64,000 nt of DNA, from NCBI GenBank assembly GCA_023701205.1, contig JAMPXJ010000003.1:1-64000 (forward strand). Direction: 5' to 3'. Under the pieces are notes generated by a model, which worked only from the letters and a program-made list of their open reading frames with translations, made no database searches and was not told the origin of the DNA. The DNA is from Oligoflexia bacterium (GTDB taxonomy: Bacteria > Bdellovibrionota > UBA1018). The translations under genes and the position numbers were made by a program. Below, piece after piece: positions 53,866 through 62,281 of this stretch (the stretch's first letter is position 1; each line of letters starts with the position of its first letter).

Positions 53866-54948
53866 TTACGCAAACGGAAAGCGTTGCTTCTCCTGAAGGG
53901 TCAGATGCTTTCGAAACATGACATCGGTCGAGAGATTCCTGATCCAGCCACGAGTGAAGGCGCAGGAGTTCTCATACCCCTCCTCCTGCCCCAGGTGGTA
54001 CTGAAACTGACGGATGGCCTTGCCTCTGCAAGCTGTTTCGAGTTCGCAGCCATCGCATTTCTGGGCATAATAATGCAGCCCTTCAGCGATCGTCCTTTGA
54101 TACTCCGGAGAGGTGACGTACCGCAGGAGTTCCTGGACCGGGGGATTGCTTTTGCCTCGGGTGAGCGGGAGATTCGAGGAATAGAAGGTGCCGTCCACGT
54201 TCACTTCGATGGATGGCGAACGGAAAGGCTCTTCGGTCGAGCGCAAGGTTCCCAGAAGGAAGATAGAGGACCAGGGACCGATCATCTTCACTCCCTTTGC
54301 CCTGGCATGGCGGTAGGCTTCCAGGTACAGGCGCGGGAGGTCTGGCGGGAAGGCCCCGTCCGGAGAATGGAAGATATCGAGATAGATCCGCGGGATTTCG
54401 TGCGCTGCCGCGATGTCCACGAGTTCCTTGAGGTGAAGATAATTGATGGGCGAGCAATAGGTCGTGATCTGGCGCCAGGCCCCGAGCCGCCGAAGCAGCT
54501 CCAGTGCCTCGATGACCTTGGAAAAGGTTCCCTTGCTCGCGTTCAGGCCCGGCCGGCTTTGGTTGTGAATGGCTTCGGGCCCGTCGCAGCTGATGTGAAA
54601 ATCCAGGTTGTAAGCCATCAATTCCCGGACATCCTGTTCTTTGAGCAGGCTGCCGTTGGAATTCATGGACCAATGGATTTGAACTCCATTGAGCTCGCGG
54701 CCGGCCTGGCGTATGAGGTCGAGGATGTTCCGCCGATTGATGAGGGGCTCACCGCCGTAGAGATTGACTAACGTGCGGCGCTCTCCCAGTGAGAATAGCC
54801 AGCGGGTATATTGGTCCAGTGCGGTCGTCATCACCGGAAGCGGCATGATCTTGCTGGGATAGACGTTATCGCTCAGCTGAAAGACATGGCACTGGGGGCA
54901 GCGGAAGTTGCAGACGTTCGAAACGTGAAGACGAAGCCACGGAACCAT
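53866..54948 (-). CDS. Radical SAM/SPASM protein
   Basis: A 360-residue enzyme whose radical SAM cluster is close to the N-terminus (C13-x3-C-x2-C, CNFRCPQC), with VNLYGGEPLINR and HWSMNSNGSLL. The C-terminal SPASM domain carries CDGCELETACRG and a final Cys (YENSCAF). Such enzymes act on peptides or proteins (sactisynthases, anSMEs). It lies 13 bases downstream of the gene for a 20-Cys exported protein, which could be its substrate. No RRE is fused. Confidence 0.88.
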   Translation of the reverse strand: MVPWLRLHVSNVCNFRCPQCHVFQLSDNVYPSKIMPLPVMTTALDQYTRWLFSLGERRTLVNLYGGEPLINRRNILDLIRQAGRELNGVQIHWSMNSNGSLLKEQDVRELMAYNLDFHISCDGPEAIHNQSRPGLNASKGTFSKVIEALELLRRLGAWRQITTYCSPINYLHLKELVDIAAAHEIPRIYLDIFHSPDGAFPPDLPRLYLEAYRHARAKGVKMIGPWSSIFLLGTLRSTEEPFRSPSIEVNVDGTFYSSNLPLTRGKSNPPVQELLRYVTSPEYQRTIAEGLHYYAQKCDGCELETACRGKAIRQFQYHLGQEEGYENSCAFTRGWIRNLSTDVMFRKHLTLQEKQRFPFA

Positions 54949-54961
54949 TGGTTTTCCGATT

Positions 54962-55651
54962 TCAATGCTTCAGCATGCAGCTGCGCATCTGGTTCCTTGG
55001 CAACGGGTTGTTCATGCAGGTATCAAATCCCATTCGCGCATCCTTGCAGAATTTCGCGATTTCGGCGGTACAGGGCAACTTCTGGAAATAAGTGAGACAG
55101 CGCTGCGAAAGCTTGGTCCAGTTATTCATGAGGCAGTCGGCCGTATCGGACCGGGTTTTCTTCTTTCCTCCGCAAAGCCTTGTCACGTCGCCGTTGCATA
55201 CCGCTTTCGGAGGAAGCCACGACTTGCAGACGGGATCGAGCTTCTCGTAATTGTCCCCCAGGCAAGTGGAGAGTTTCTCGTCTGGGAGGTCCTTGCAGAA
55301 CTTCTTTACGCTTCTGCTGCAGAAGTCAATTCCCTGGATATGTTTTTTTCCCTCGGCGATGCATTCAGGGCTGAGCTTTGCCTTTTGTTTTTTGAGGCAG
55401 GAAAAGATATCCAGCGGATGGACCCCAGGGCAGAGTTGGGCCGCTTCCTTCTTGCACGGGATTTGCGCGCGGAATTCCGCGAGACATGCTTCGCTGAGTT
55501 TGTCGCGATTCTGGTAGACGCAATCCGAGAACCGCATGCCGGGGCCGCAGAGCTTCGCGGTTTCCTTGTGGCAGGTCGGATAGGATTTCCCAGGCGAGGC
55601 GAGGATCGCGTCGGCCTGGAAAAGGATCAGAAAGAAGGGGAGCCATCGCAT
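54962..55651 (-). CDS. Exported protein with five cysteine-rich (GLG1-like) repeats
   Basis: A 229-residue protein. The signal peptide (RWLPFFLILFQADAILA) is followed by five repeats of about 43 residues, each with four Cys spaced like C-x6-7-C-x7-10-C-x10-11-C, 20 Cys in all (for example TCHKETAKLCGPG ... DCVYQNRDKLSEAC). The pattern matches the cysteine-rich repeat of Golgi apparatus protein 1, also found in some bacteria. It is probably disulfide-bonded and helical in the periplasm or at the surface. It is first gene of the operon with radical SAM/SPASM, GT4 and an unknown gene. Confidence 0.82.
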   Translation of the reverse strand: MRWLPFFLILFQADAILASPGKSYPTCHKETAKLCGPGMRFSDCVYQNRDKLSEACLAEFRAQIPCKKEAAQLCPGVHPLDIFSCLKKQKAKLSPECIAEGKKHIQGIDFCSRSVKKFCKDLPDEKLSTCLGDNYEKLDPVCKSWLPPKAVCNGDVTRLCGGKKKTRSDTADCLMNNWTKLSQRCLTYFQKLPCTAEIAKFCKDARMGFDTCMNNPLPRNQMRSCMLKH

Positions 55652-55745
55652 CAGAAATGAATTTACATGTTTTGAAGGGGAAAGTGCAAGCCTGAAGGCG
55701 GAATTCAGCTTTCAGATGGAGAAGGGCAATGCTAAAGTGGAATGA

Positions 55746-55997
55746 ATGTCGGACAAAGAAGATTCCAATTCGTCGCCGGACTCATCGAAAGGCGAGAAGG
55801 AATATTATTTCGGCGGAATCAAGCCCTTGAGCGTCACCCAGATCATGGGTCTCATCGGCGTGTTGTTTTCGAGCGTGCAGAATCTGCGAGCGGGGTCGCC
55901 CTGCGGGGGCCCTTGCGGCCCATGCGCTGGAGGCGCGGGCACCGCTTGCGGTTCTGGTGGAACGGGCTATCCTTGCACCACTAGTCCGTGTTGGTGA
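55746..55997 (+). CDS. Putative Cys-rich RiPP precursor peptide
   Basis: An 83-residue peptide. The polar Ser/Asp/Lys-rich N-terminus is followed by a hydrophobic segment (LSVTQIMGLIGVLFSSVQNL) and a Gly/Pro-rich C-terminus with six Cys, several as PC (SPCGGPCGPC, GYPC, TSPCW). This leader/core split is typical of precursors of radical-SAM thioether peptides. The stop overlaps the GTG of a HExxH peptidase; an RRE-like and a radical SAM/SPASM gene follow. No export signal is clear, although the hydrophobic segment could be membrane-active. The exact core and modifications are unknown. Confidence 0.68.
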   Translation: MSDKEDSNSSPDSSKGEKEYYFGGIKPLSVTQIMGLIGVLFSSVQNLRAGSPCGGPCGPCAGGAGTACGSGGTGYPCTTSPCW

Positions 55998-56689
55998 GCG
56001 CGGTGGCTCCGGAATCTCCGGCGCTCGGATATTACCAGCAGGGACAGGTCCGGATATTTTCCTCAGTTCCGCCAGAGGCCTCTCATTCGTTTGTACGTCA
56101 GATGAGCCGACCGATCAGCTCTCTGGAGGCCTACTGGGGGCCGTTCGATCGGCCGGTTAGCGTTTTTCTCCTGGAAAGCAGGGGCCGTCTGGCCGAACTC
56201 GGGTTGTTACGGCCGCTGCCAGATTGGGTGTCGTCTTTCACGCATTGGCCTCATTTCTTTTTTCAGGTTTACGACGGGTCGTCCCCGGAGTTCCGGGGCC
56301 TGCAGCATGAATTCTGCCATCTTTTCATCTGGCAGAAGCTTTCCAGGAAGCTTCCTGCCTGGATCGAAGAGGGGATCTGCGAGGCGCTGAGCGCGATGCC
56401 TGATCCACGACCGATCCGCGCGGAGCTGATGGAAAAGCCCTTCGCTGAATGGGATACGCCGACCTTACTGGATCTTGATCCCGGTCCTCTTCCGGAAAAT
56501 CAGGCTTATCGGAAATGCCATTCTTTCGTCCGTTACCTGATTCAGAAGGAAGGTTGGGAGAGGTTCCGGGCATCACTTGATGATTCGAACGAGAACGTCG
56601 TGAAGCGTCTCTGCGCTCTGGAGCCTCAATGGAAGGATGCGATTTCGGCAGCCGCTATTCCAGAAGCGAGCGAGACTGGAGTTCCGTGA
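55994..56689 (+). CDS. HExxH metallopeptidase, probable precursor-processing protease
   Basis: About 231 residues, with GTG 55994 overlapping the precursor stop (GTGA). The gluzincin-like zinc site is LQHEFCHLFIWQKL, with the downstream Glu in PAWIEEGICEALS. There is no signal peptide, so it is predicted to be cytoplasmic. By position it is a candidate for removing the leader of the adjacent peptide. A GTG at 55988 is an alternative start. The last 35 bases overlap the convergent PqqD-like gene. Confidence 0.78.
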   Translation: MSAVAPESPALGYYQQGQVRIFSSVPPEASHSFVRQMSRPISSLEAYWGPFDRPVSVFLLESRGRLAELGLLRPLPDWVSSFTHWPHFFFQVYDGSSPEFRGLQHEFCHLFIWQKLSRKLPAWIEEGICEALSAMPDPRPIRAELMEKPFAEWDTPTLLDLDPGPLPENQAYRKCHSFVRYLIQKEGWERFRASLDDSNENVVKRLCALEPQWKDAISAAAIPEASETGVP

Positions 56690-56939
56690 CGAAGTTTTCC
56701 ACATCCGCTCGGAAGCGGGCTTCAGGTGGTCCGTGTTTGGCGATCATTTCGGTCACGATATATTCCAAAGTCCGAGTGCCATCGATCTGCTGGCAGAGCT
56801 CGACCGAGAGCCCGTCCACCTCGAAGACGCTTCCCTGCGCGGGGGCGTAAAGATAGAGCCGACCGGGTTCCGGTTGCTCCCTGAGGACCGTGCTCTTCCA
56901 TTTTGGAATAAAGGAAGTATCTCGCATTTGAGTTTCCAC
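56655..56939 (-). CDS. Stand-alone PqqD-like RiPP recognition element protein
   Basis: A 94-residue protein of the PqqD fold: LYLYAPAQGSVFEVDGLSVELCQQIDGTRTLEYIVTEMI, i.e. the winged-helix RRE with the DG-x-R-T-hinge. RRE proteins bind precursor leaders and present them to radical SAM enzymes. It lies between the peptidase gene (3' overlap) and the divergent radical SAM/SPASM gene (37 bases). A start at ATG 56927 is possible. Confidence 0.82.
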   Translation of the reverse strand: METQMRDTSFIPKWKSTVLREQPEPGRLYLYAPAQGSVFEVDGLSVELCQQIDGTRTLEYIVTEMIAKHGPPEARFRADVENFVTELQSRSLLE

Positions 56940-56976
56940 TCCCCGAGTTTACGAGTTATAGTTCGCGAAAGCAACT

Positions 56977-58386
56977 ATGCAAAATCTGGCCTCTGACAAG
57001 TCCTTCGTCCTGACGCTACAGGGTCTCCATGGCCAGCGCCAGGCTATTTTCGATACGCGCTCCAATTCGCTGACCTGGTCGGACGGGGGAGCCCTGTTCC
57101 CGGAGTCGATCGAAGCCAGGGCGCTGCCACCGGTTTTCGCCGTTTCACCGGAGAATCCGGGCCGCAAGTCTACCGATCTTTCCCTCATCAAAGTCCAACT
57201 CGGGATGAGCTGCAATATGAGGTGCGGTTACTGCAGTCAGGGAGAGCTTCGGCCGGCTAAGCAGGTGATGAAGCCGGCAGTCGAGGAGGCCGAAGGTTTT
57301 CTTCGGGGAATGAGTGAATGGTATGCCGGAGGGCGGAACGGCAAGGGATTAGGGACGCGGATCGAGTTCTGGGGCGGCGAAACGCTGCTGTATTGGCCGA
57401 CGGCCAAGCTCCTGGCCACCGCCTTGCGCGAACGCTATCCGGACGTCAGCCTCCTGCTTTTCACCAACGGCACGCTCGTGAACGAGGAAGTCATCGAGGT
57501 GGCCTCCCGTTTGAAGGTCCATATGGCCGTCTCCTATGATGGCCCGGATCAGAAGGGCGCCCGGGGGACCGATCCCTTGCTTTCCCCGAGGACGGGGCCT
57601 CTGCTGAAGAAACTGTTTCTCGCGCTCAATCCGCTCGGGCTGATTTCGTTCAATGCGACGGTTTCGGCGCGAAATCATTCCTTGGTCGCGATCCAGAACG
57701 ACATCGCCGGGAAGCTGGGGGTGCCATTTCATCACATCCGCCTCACCTATGAGCTCGTGATGTCCTATAATCAAGGGGGTAACCCGTTTCTTTTCCGCAG
57801 AGGGGACTCTTCTCTGAGGGTCTCCCTAATCCGCGATGTTTTGGAAAACGGCGCCAATGGGTTGCTAGCCGGCGGAATTCATCTGCAGCTCGAGGATTTT
57901 CGATCCATCCTGATGCGGCGGATGCCGGCCCATGCGTTGCCGCAGCATTGCGGAATGGACCAGCCTCATCAGATCGCGGTGGACCTGAAGGGGAGGGTTG
58001 TCACCTGCCAGAACACCGTCGCTGAGGATGGGCACCACCTGGGAAACACCTCGGACCTTCAGGCCGTTCGCCTGAATACCGCATATCATTGGAGCAATAG
58101 GCCGGAGTGTCCCTCCTGCCCCGTGGTTTCGTTTTGCCGGGGGTCCTGCATGTTCCTGACGGGGGAGTTCTGGCGACAATCGTGCCAGCAGTTCTTTGAA
58201 TGGTATCTGGGGCTTTTCGCCCTCGTGCTCTACTTTCAGACCGGCATGCTCCTACAGAAAATCGAGGGGCTGCGGATCCGTGGGCGCGAAGACCGCGAAA
58301 CGGTTTTGTCGCCCTCGGAGATCCAGGAGCTCCTAAGAGGCGTCGGAGCCGGAGCGTCCCCCCCGATCGAGGCTCACTCCAGATAG
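56977..58386 (+). CDS. Radical SAM/SPASM peptide maturase
   Basis: A 469-residue enzyme. An N-terminal ~70-residue region precedes the radical SAM cluster C79-x3-C-x2-C (CNMRCGYC), then RIEFWGGETLLYW and LLFTNGTLV. The SPASM domain spans about residues 325-400 with HCGMDQPH, VVTCQNT, PECPSCPVVSFCRGSC and a final Cys, enough for two auxiliary [4Fe-4S] clusters, as in anSME/sactisynthase-type enzymes. It probably installs thioether or C-C crosslinks or epimerises residues in the Cys-rich peptide. It overlaps the convergent GT4 gene by 13 bases. Confidence 0.9.
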   Translation: MQNLASDKSFVLTLQGLHGQRQAIFDTRSNSLTWSDGGALFPESIEARALPPVFAVSPENPGRKSTDLSLIKVQLGMSCNMRCGYCSQGELRPAKQVMKPAVEEAEGFLRGMSEWYAGGRNGKGLGTRIEFWGGETLLYWPTAKLLATALRERYPDVSLLLFTNGTLVNEEVIEVASRLKVHMAVSYDGPDQKGARGTDPLLSPRTGPLLKKLFLALNPLGLISFNATVSARNHSLVAIQNDIAGKLGVPFHHIRLTYELVMSYNQGGNPFLFRRGDSSLRVSLIRDVLENGANGLLAGGIHLQLEDFRSILMRRMPAHALPQHCGMDQPHQIAVDLKGRVVTCQNTVAEDGHHLGNTSDLQAVRLNTAYHWSNRPECPSCPVVSFCRGSCMFLTGEFWRQSCQQFFEWYLGLFALVLYFQTGMLLQKIEGLRIRGREDRETVLSPSEIQELLRGVGAGASPPIEAHSR

Positions 58387-59702
58387 GGCTTGAAGACCTC
58401 TTCATAGAACGATCCAGCGCTCGGGGTCCAATCCGGGTCGAACTTCCGGACACGTCTCAGTTCGGCAAGATATTTGAACCGGCCATTGAAGCCTGGAAAT
58501 TCGCAAGCATCACGGGCCAAAACCGCTCTCAGTCGTTCGGTGGCCGAATGGACCGAGAATTCCCGGGAGAACGCCAGACCTCTTCGCGTGCGTTGCGTGC
58601 CTTCTCCGTCCGCTCCCAAGGCGGTGCGAAGCGCGCGCTGGATCGCCGTTGACTCGATCCTCAAGCCTCCCTCGTCCAGCCTTACCGGGATCAGGCCGCA
58701 GGAAACTCCAGCGACATCAAACCCGGAATATCCGCCCCATCTCGTGAGCGCCACCGGCAGGCCGGTGGCCAGGGCTTCGGCAGGTGACATGCCGAAGTCC
58801 TCCTTGCTGTAGAGGCTGAGGCTCACAAAGGCATCAGCGGCGCAGTAGAGCTCACGCAGCGAGTTGCTCTTACGAGGTTCGAAATAGCGAATCATCCCGC
58901 GGACTCGTTCGGGAAGCTCTCGGAGCGCCGTCTGGAACTTCTGGAAGGAGTAGCCCGAAGGGCAGAAAAGGGCCATGGAGGCTCCGTCGCGGTCATCAAA
59001 GGGGCCTGCGATCCAGAGCCGCGCTTCGCTTGCGCCGTTTTGGACGAGGCTGGAAAACTCCGTCAGCAGCCGGGTCACATTTTTTTGCAGGCTGATTCGT
59101 CCGGTATAGAGCAGGACGCGTTGGTCGGGGGCGATCCCCAAGGCCTTCCGGCACTGCTCCCTCTCTTTTGGGTCGAATTTCCAGAAATCGCAGTTCACGC
59201 CGAGAGGAACGGTAGCGACGGTGGGGTTTTTAGACTGGCGACCGCCGTCGGCGAGGAAGCCGCGAATCAGACGGGCGTGCCGTTCCGAGGGACAGATGAG
59301 CTTCACTCGGCGCGCATTGAGCAAGAGCCCGGCGAGAGTCGCCCATCTCTCGGATCGGAAAATGAAGTCCCCGAATACGTGGATCGAGAGCACGGTTTTG
59401 GGCGGAAGCTCTACTGCGGGTCCTCCGCGGATCGGCGCGAGGATCGAAAGCGGATCAGGGGAGTTCTCGGCGAGAACGATCTCATCGGGAATGCATGCCC
59501 GGAAGACTTCCGCGAGCTCGTCTCCGAAAAGTTCCGGAAACGACAGCCGGCCGTCGAGCTGCGCTGAAAAGGTATGTGTACGCAGCTCAAAGGTTTCGCC
59601 GAGCGAGCGGTAGGCCGTCACCAGGTTTTCCGTGATTTCCCGGCAACTCCACCACCGGGAAGGCCGCTCGGAGCACAGGAGTAGGATTTTCTTTTTTCGC
59701 AT
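58374..59702 (-). CDS. GT4-like glycosyltransferase (paralogue of 52503-53834)
   Basis: A 442-residue GT-B enzyme closely similar to the other GT4 in order and wording of its motifs: RKKKILLLCSERPSRWWSC start, LLYTGRISLQKNVTRLL, MIRYFEPR, CAADAFVSLSLYSKEDFGMSPAEALATGLPVALTRWGGYSGF, and the ending GSFYEEVFKPYLE. The pair brackets the RiPP-like genes, so they may glycosylate related products. TTTCCA-N17-TATGCT lies just upstream on the minus strand as a possible promoter. Confidence 0.85.
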   Translation of the reverse strand: MRKKKILLLCSERPSRWWSCREITENLVTAYRSLGETFELRTHTFSAQLDGRLSFPELFGDELAEVFRACIPDEIVLAENSPDPLSILAPIRGGPAVELPPKTVLSIHVFGDFIFRSERWATLAGLLLNARRVKLICPSERHARLIRGFLADGGRQSKNPTVATVPLGVNCDFWKFDPKEREQCRKALGIAPDQRVLLYTGRISLQKNVTRLLTEFSSLVQNGASEARLWIAGPFDDRDGASMALFCPSGYSFQKFQTALRELPERVRGMIRYFEPRKSNSLRELYCAADAFVSLSLYSKEDFGMSPAEALATGLPVALTRWGGYSGFDVAGVSCGLIPVRLDEGGLRIESTAIQRALRTALGADGEGTQRTRRGLAFSREFSVHSATERLRAVLARDACEFPGFNGRFKYLAELRRVRKFDPDWTPSAGSFYEEVFKPYLE

Positions 59703-59795
59703 GCCGGGGGTTTCAGCATAAAGCAGGTGGAGGGCCGTGGAAACGGTCTTTTCTTGGCGTTAAAAGGCCGCTAGTCTCGTTCGGGGAGGGGTTCC

Positions 59796-61178
59796 ATGAA
59801 GGGACAGGGGGCGGGGTGGACCAGCTTGGCCGGGATTGCGATGCTCGCGGTTTTTATCGGCCTTTGCTTCATGCTGTTCGGACATACCCTCTCTTTTGGG
59901 TACTTCGTCTTTGATGATGGCGGCCATATTTTCGCGAACCCTCGTTTGAATCCCGTCACCTGGGCTCATCTGGGCTGGATCTGGACTCATTCGCTGATGC
60001 CGGTCAGCTATTCGATCTGGGCGGCGATCGCGGCGCTTTGGGGAACTGCGCACGCGCTGCCCTTTCGGGTTTTTGCCCTCATTCTCCACGCGATGAATGC
60101 GACGCTGGTGGCACTTTGGTGCCATGAGTTGGTCCGCCGGGTCCAGCCGGAGTCGGGCGGAGCGAGACGGCGCGCGCAGCTGGCCGCGTTTTTAGGAGGT
60201 CTTCTCTTCCTGGTTCACCCGGTGCATGTCGAGGCAATCGCCTGGGTTTCGGCAACAAAGGACCTGCTATCGAGCTTCTTCCTCCTTCTGAGCCTCCTCC
60301 TTCATCTGCGGCGCCGGGAAGCCAAGGAGGAACGCATTTACCAATGGCTCGCCTACTTCTTTCTGCTGGCCGCGGGGCTGTCCAAGTTCTCCGGATTCGC
60401 GGGCCTCTTCCTCATGGTTTGGCTGGATAGAGCGCTCTATCGGCGTGAATGGAGTCGTCTTGTTCGCGAATACTCTGCCTGGTTCGTGGCCGGAGCGGCC
60501 GCGCTTTGGCTTCACCATAGGCTGGTTCCGCTAGACGGGATGGAGCTGGTGACGCCACTGCAGTGGCGCATTCCAGTGGCCTTGAGCGCCCTGGCGAATT
60601 TCTCCTGGAAGCTCATCCTTCCGATCGAAAACTATTTCGACTACGGGAAAACGCCCGGCGCGCTCTTGATGGAGTTGCGCCAGAGTCCTGCGACGGCACT
60701 TCCGGCGTGTCTGGTCTCGGGAGGTCTCGTGGCGTTGCTGATTCCAGCGATGAGGCACGCGAGGGGCCGGATATTCCACTTTTCGTTCGGGTTTTTCCTG
60801 CTGAGTCTGCTTCCGTTCCTGGGCCTGGTCCCCTTCGTTTTTCAGGATGTTTCGACCGTCGCCGATCGATACCTGTATCTTCCGGCGGCCGGTCTTTCCC
60901 TGATCATTGCATTCGGATTGGCCCGCCTGGAAGGAGCTCGCAAGAAGGTCGCGCTTGTCGCGATGCTCCTGGTCTGCTCGGGCTTGGCAGTGAAGGCCTA
61001 TCACCAGTCCGAACTCTGGCAGGACTCCGTGACCGTGCTCCAGTACAGCGTCAGGCAGAACCCGGATGGCCGGGCGGCACAACTCGGCCTTTCGCAGGCA
61101 TTGGCGAACAAGAGCGATGGTCCGGGCGCGATTCAGCACTATTATTTCGGTAATTTCAACCAGCTTGGCGGCCCGTGA
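59796..61178 (+). CDS. TMTC/PMT-like (GT-C) membrane glycosyltransferase
   Basis: A 460-residue polytopic protein. The TMTC-type signatures are visible: FVFDDGGHIFANPRLN (acidic loop 1), LFLVHPVHVEAIAWVSATKDLL and VFQDVSTVADRYLYLPAAG. About ten hydrophobic helices are present and the usual C-terminal TPR region is missing. Eukaryotic TMTCs O-mannosylate proteins; bacterial relatives are uncharacterised. It has a strong GGGGAGGGG Shine-Dalgarno. Its stop is adjacent to that of the convergent pseudopilin gene. Confidence 0.82.
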   Translation: MKGQGAGWTSLAGIAMLAVFIGLCFMLFGHTLSFGYFVFDDGGHIFANPRLNPVTWAHLGWIWTHSLMPVSYSIWAAIAALWGTAHALPFRVFALILHAMNATLVALWCHELVRRVQPESGGARRRAQLAAFLGGLLFLVHPVHVEAIAWVSATKDLLSSFFLLLSLLLHLRRREAKEERIYQWLAYFFLLAAGLSKFSGFAGLFLMVWLDRALYRREWSRLVREYSAWFVAGAAALWLHHRLVPLDGMELVTPLQWRIPVALSALANFSWKLILPIENYFDYGKTPGALLMELRQSPATALPACLVSGGLVALLIPAMRHARGRIFHFSFGFFLLSLLPFLGLVPFVFQDVSTVADRYLYLPAAGLSLIIAFGLARLEGARKKVALVAMLLVCSGLAVKAYHQSELWQDSVTVLQYSVRQNPDGRAAQLGLSQALANKSDGPGAIQHYYFGNFNQLGGP

Positions 61179-61943
61179 TCATGGGCCGCAGATGATGTTG
61201 CCGCGAGGGCTCAATCCGGTGACCTTCGTGCCGATCGGGCAGGTCTGTGTCCCGAAGAACAGGTTCGGGCTTCCGCCCGCGGTCCAGCACTGTCCATTGA
61301 TGCAGAACCTGTTGGAGCTGGGAATCTGGAGATCGGTGCATTGGCCCGCAACGGAGTTGTAGGTGCCTCCGAGCGCGAGACAGGCGGCTTGCGTGTAGGC
61401 TTCGATCGAGCTGTAGCAGTCTTCGACCGTGCCGGCCGCATTGGGGAACACGATCAGATTCAGCTCGCGGAAGTTTTCCAGTGATGTCGTCAGCCCGGTC
61501 CACCTCCGGTAATTGATCCGGACGAGGGACGACTTGGGGGCAAGAACCACGTTGGGTCCCGAGGAGAAAAGCTGAATGGACTGGACCTCGACCCCATTGT
61601 TTTTGTTTGAATTGATTGGGAACAAGGAGCCCACCGAAATAATGGGGTCAAAGGGGGCTTGCGCACCTCGGATGGCTCCGCCAGTCACTGTGGAGGGAGC
61701 GGTGGCAGAGGTCGGGACCGGAGTTCCCAGTAGTGACTGTTTGCAGGCCGGGCGACTGCTCATGGCCAGGCTGGCCGCGTTCATCATGTCCTGGACCGAC
61801 ATGTATTGCATCATGAAGCTCTGGGATTTCATGTTGGACTTCACCAGTTCCAAGAGAGCTAAACCGGTCATGGTCGCGATGGCGCCCGCGATGAGCACCT
61901 CGACCAAGGTGAACCCTGACCTGTTCAAGAGACGTTCAATCAT
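61179..61943 (-). CDS. Type IV pilin-like / minor pseudopilin
   Basis: A 254-residue prepilin with the leader IERLLNRSG and the methylation motif FTLVEVLIAGAIATMTGLALLELV, with Glu5 present. The globular domain contains several Cys and a Gly/Asn-rich centre. It may be a PilV/PilX- or GspI-like minor subunit. AAGGA lies 8 bases before the ATG and can be buried in a hairpin with ATCCTT (61951-61971). No other pilus genes are adjacent. Confidence 0.82.
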   Translation of the reverse strand: MIERLLNRSGFTLVEVLIAGAIATMTGLALLELVKSNMKSQSFMMQYMSVQDMMNAASLAMSSRPACKQSLLGTPVPTSATAPSTVTGGAIRGAQAPFDPIISVGSLFPINSNKNNGVEVQSIQLFSSGPNVVLAPKSSLVRINYRRWTGLTTSLENFRELNLIVFPNAAGTVEDCYSSIEAYTQAACLALGGTYNSVAGQCTDLQIPSSNRFCINGQCWTAGGSPNLFFGTQTCPIGTKVTGLSPRGNIICGP

Positions 61944-62281
61944 TTCGGTGATCCTTGCTTATAATAAGGATACTATATTTGGATGGAGGCGTACAAACTT
62001 TGGCAAGCTGTTGAAAGAAGGGCGTTTTAATTCTTTAGGCGGTACTTAAAAACGTACGCGGATAGGCTATCCGCCGTATTGGTGGGCGAAAATTATCGGT
62101 GCGCGGGCATGGCTCTCTCGTGCGAGCTGTAGGGCTGGAGGCGAAGAAAGCCAGGATGAGGCGCTCACGCAGACCGTGATCTAGCGATGTTTCCACGGAC
62201 AGGGCTTGGCGGTTCGTCGCGTGACGAGTCAACCTACCGGCTGTATTTTCCTGTTTGTTTTCTGTCGCTAAGAAGTTCACT
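61944..62281. other. 338-base intergenic region
   Basis: It holds an inverted repeat ATCCTT/AAGGAT at 61951-61971 around a TATAAT-like centre (upstream of the pseudopilin gene), and a 7-bp stem GCGGATA/TATCCGC at 62058-62074. A T-rich stretch runs just before the radical SAM gene. I see no convincing gene, tRNA or known riboswitch in it. Confidence 0.5.
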
